In this document: in pieces, positions 37,578 through 39,466 of the stretch
How positions within the stretch are numbered: position 1 is the first letter of the stretch
Layout of the letters: every line of letters begins with the position of its first letter
Assembly: GCA_934401725.1 (NCBI GenBank)
Contig: CAKRSS010000015.1
Span: 1 to 39,466, forward strand
Reading direction: 5' to 3'
Length of the DNA stretch: 39,466 bases
DNA from: an uncultured Eubacteriales bacterium
GTDB lineage: Bacteria; Bacillota; Clostridia; Oscillospirales; CAG-272
Position numbers and translations under genes: made by a program
The notes under the pieces: model-generated
Seen by the model: the letters and a program-made list of their open reading frames with translations, nothing else
The model's database searches: none
What the model was told of the DNA's origin: nothing

Positions 37578-38737
37578 TATATCTTGATAACAGCGCCACT
37601 ACAGTACTGTGCGAGGGCGCGCGTTCAAGAATGAATGAGGCGATGGATTGTTTCGGCAATCCGTCGTCGCTTCATTCTGTGGGGTATGAGGCCTCGGTTA
37701 TGCTCGGCGAGGCGCGTCAGACGGTACTCGCGTCGCTCGGCGTGCGCAAAAACGGTGACTACGAGCTGTTTTTCACCGGCTCGGGCACCGAGGCGAACAG
37801 TATGGCGCTCTGCGGCGTCGCTACGGCGAAGACGCGGCAGCCCTCACGGTGCATAATTATTTCGGACTCGGAGCATCCGTCGGTCGAGCAACCCGCGCGG
37901 TGGCTTGCGGGGCAGGGCTTTGACGTAGTTCGCATACCGACGCGCGGCGGCGTGCTCGACATGGACGCGCTGCACGCGGCGCTCTCGGGCGGAGTCGCGC
38001 TCATAAGCCTGATGCTCGTCAACAACGAAACCGGCGCACTTTACGACGTTGCGTCGGCCTTCGCGGCGGCGCGGCGGGCGAACCCCGACGTCGTGACGCA
38101 CTGCGACGCCACGCAGGGCTACCTCAAGGTTGTCGGACTGACGCCCGCGCGGCTTGGCGCGGACCTCATGACGGTCAGCGCGCACAAGATTCACGGCCCG
38201 AAGGGCGTCGGGGCGCTTTGCGTTTCGAAGAACATTCTGAAGACCCGGCGGCTCGCCCCGATAATACGCGGCGGCGGTCAGGAGGGCGGCATGCGCTCGG
38301 GGACGGAGAACATGATCGGCATTTGCGGCTTCATGGGTGCGGTCGAGACCTACCGCCCACGCCTCGAGGCCGACGTTTCGCACATGACGGAGGTGCGCGA
38401 CTACGCCGTTGCGCAGCTCTCGGGCATTCCGGGCGTGCGGATGAACATACCGTCCGGCGCGCGCGCGCCGCACATCGTCAATCTGACGCTGCCGGACATC
38501 AAAAGCGAGACGATGGTGCATTTTCTGTCGTCGGCGGGAGTTGCCGTCTCGGGCGGCTCGGCCTGCTCGTCGCACAGCCAGCACGTGTCCCCCTCGCTGC
38601 TCGGCTTCGGACTGACCCAAAAGGAAGCTATGTGCTCGCTCCGGATAAGCCTTTGCCCCGAGAACACCGCAGCGGACATTGACGCGCTCGTCAGCGCGCT
38701 GCACGATGGGGTAGAGCGGCTTGTGAGGGTGAGGTAG
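37574..38737 (+). CDS. Cysteine desulfurase (NifS/IscS family)
   Basis: A 387-residue PLP enzyme that removes sulfur from cysteine for Fe-S clusters, thiamine or tRNA thiolation. Motifs: MIYLDNSATT, FFTGSGTEANSMAL, NNETGAL, HCDATQGYLK, SAHKIHGPKGVG with the PLP Lys205, RSGTENMIGICG, and the mobile loop GGSACSSHSQHVSPSLLGFG with the persulfide Cys331. The loop length fits NifS/IscS type I. No iscU or thiI is seen; ThiI, a common partner in Clostridia, may lie beyond the window. It overlaps the lipoprotein gene by four bases and ends with TAG. Confidence 0.94.
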   Translation: MIYLDNSATTVLCEGARSRMNEAMDCFGNPSSLHSVGYEASVMLGEARQTVLASLGVRKNGDYELFFTGSGTEANSMALCGVATAKTRQPSRCIIISDSEHPSVEQPARWLAGQGFDVVRIPTRGGVLDMDALHAALSGGVALISLMLVNNETGALYDVASAFAAARRANPDVVTHCDATQGYLKVVGLTPARLGADLMTVSAHKIHGPKGVGALCVSKNILKTRRLAPIIRGGGQEGGMRSGTENMIGICGFMGAVETYRPRLEADVSHMTEVRDYAVAQLSGIPGVRMNIPSGARAPHIVNLTLPDIKSETMVHFLSSAGVAVSGGSACSSHSQHVSPSLLGFGLTQKEAMCSLRISLCPENTAADIDALVSALHDGVERLVRVR

Positions 38738-38781
38738 ACGTATTGCATATGGCTGTGGGCGGTTAGATTGAATTGAATTTT

Positions 38782-38820
38782 GCGGTTTCCGCCGGTAAGC
38801 TCGGCGGGAGCCGCTTTTTT
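38782..38820 (+). terminator. Terminator after the cysteine desulfurase
   Basis: GCGGTTTCCGCCG and CGGCGGGAGCCGC with a GTAAGCT loop, followed by TTTTTT. Confidence 0.9.
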
Positions 38821-38826
38821 GTTAAG

Positions 38827-39007
38827 AAAAGTTCTTTAGCCTTGGCAGGCGCACGCCGTGGAGGCCACCGACGGTGGAGAAGTGTACTCGCCGAGCGTCG
38901 GCGGAAAACGTTTTTTAAAAAAGTTCTTTAGCCTTGGCAGGCTCTCGCCGTGAAGGCCACCGACGGTGGAGAAGTGTACTCGCCGAACGTCGGCGGGACG
39001 AGTTTTA
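38827..39007. repeat. Two tandem 92-bp repeats
   Basis: Units at 38827 and 38919 share AAAAGTTCTTTAGCCTTGGC, then CCGTG, GGCCACCGACGGTGGAGAAG and TGTACTCGCCGA with few changes. Each holds CCACCGACGGTGG, an almost perfect palindrome. No frame is plausible. Confidence 0.8.
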
Positions 39008-39466
39008 ACTGTTCTTTTCTGCCGCGAGCAGAGAAAGAGCAAGATAATTATGCCGAAGGCATAATTATCTTCAAAAGAGTCGCCCCAGAGAGGGCTAACC
39101 TACGGTTCGCCCCCTCTGGACTCCCCCACTCCCGTGGGATGGCTTAAGGGAGCGGAATCCGCCTCCATGAGGCTCGCATCCGGCGCGGCTCGGTCAGAAT
39201 CGCTCTACCGCGCCTTTGTTAAAGTACGGCTTTGTCCCCGCCCGTACTCGCCGGAAAGTGCACTGAAACCCGAGCGGGGCAGGCTAACCATTGACGCCCC
39301 GCCCCGGCGGCCTTAAGTGCGTCTCGGTGGGAGCGTCTGCGGTACAAATGGCTGTTGGAATGAAGTTTTCGGAGGGCGCTTCACCGCTTGGATGAGGTTT
39401 GATAGAACCGATAGCTCACGCTGCACGACCCGCGCCGTCATATTGCGGCTTCGCCGCTCATGAAGG
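39008..39466. other. Non-coding, structured stretch at the window end
   Basis: No credible gene in about 460 bp. It begins with a perfect 14-bp hairpin AAGATAATTATGCC/GGCATAATTATCTT with a GAA loop (39041-39071), unusual here for its AT content, then CCAGAGAGGGC...GCCCCCTCTGG (39091-39120 area). The rest is GC-rich and shows nothing I recognise. Confidence 0.5.

Noticed and set aside
39134..39316. A 60-codon open frame near the window end
   Set aside because: No ribosome site, no recognisable protein features, and composition typical of GC-rich non-coding DNA.

Overview
The window looks like a chromosomal segment of a GC-rich, Gram-positive (monoderm) Clostridia-type bacterium, probably an uncultured gut Oscillospirales or Christensenellales relative. 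The inference rests on the gene families (TmcAL, M42 peptidases, the PF06838 'methionine gamma-lyase' family, a DUF1680/GH127 enzyme, lipoproteins with KK-rich signal peptides), on TTGACA-17-TATAAT promoters and on AGGAGG ribosome sites. The host DNA is clearly GC-rich. The stretch from about 21.7 to 28.5 kb is more AT-rich and is a mobile element.

Layout. 1-933: C-terminal part of a large serine recombinase, the edge of another mobile element. 1.1-5.1 kb: a TetR/DUF998 pair with a clear self-operator, a small membrane protein, and a MarR/TSUP exporter/DUF308 cluster with two palindromes at its promoter. 5.2-7.8 kb: ackA (acetate kinase) divergent from tmcAL, which encodes the acetate-using tRNA-Met cytidine acetate ligase. 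8.4-12.3 kb (minus strand): hisS, a DJ-1/PfpI protein, a CPBP protease and a sugar-phosphate isomerase/epimerase gene broken by an in-frame TAG. 12.7-16.3 kb: HD phosphohydrolase, then nucleoside salvage genes deoD-deoB-CYTH-cdd. 16.4-20.0 kb: BMP-type lipoprotein, membrane protein, GH127 glycosidase. 28.4-38.7 kb: tRNA-Ser(GGA), a GyrB/ParE-like protein, murD, three consecutive M42 aminopeptidases, a PF06838 PLP enzyme, a lipoprotein and a cysteine desulfurase.

The main discovery is a complete-looking filamentous phage (inovirus) prophage of about 6.8 kb at 21639-28501. It sits in the 3' half of tRNA-Ser(GGA) and is bounded by perfect 61-bp direct repeats. It encodes a tyrosine integrase, a Rep_trans-type replication initiator, a Zot/pI-like morphogenesis ATPase, a pIII-like adhesin with two copies of one domain, a pVI-position protein, three small single-helix coat-like proteins, a small pV-position protein, an XRE repressor with operators and a DUF2726 accessory gene. 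Its circular gene order matches that of Ff phages, including a terminator after the coat gene and a hairpin-rich intergenic region before the replication gene. No secretin gene is present, as expected for a host without an outer membrane. To its left lie tandem 173-bp repeats, each beginning with a piece of the tRNA-Ser 3' end, and a second XRE gene whose promoter resembles that of the prophage. Together these suggest repeated integration at the same tRNA.

The host intergenic spaces hold two dispersed repeat families: a TTAA-flanked MITE-like element (four copies) and a long-hairpin repeat carrying a GGACGGGTTAAAGT motif (three copies).
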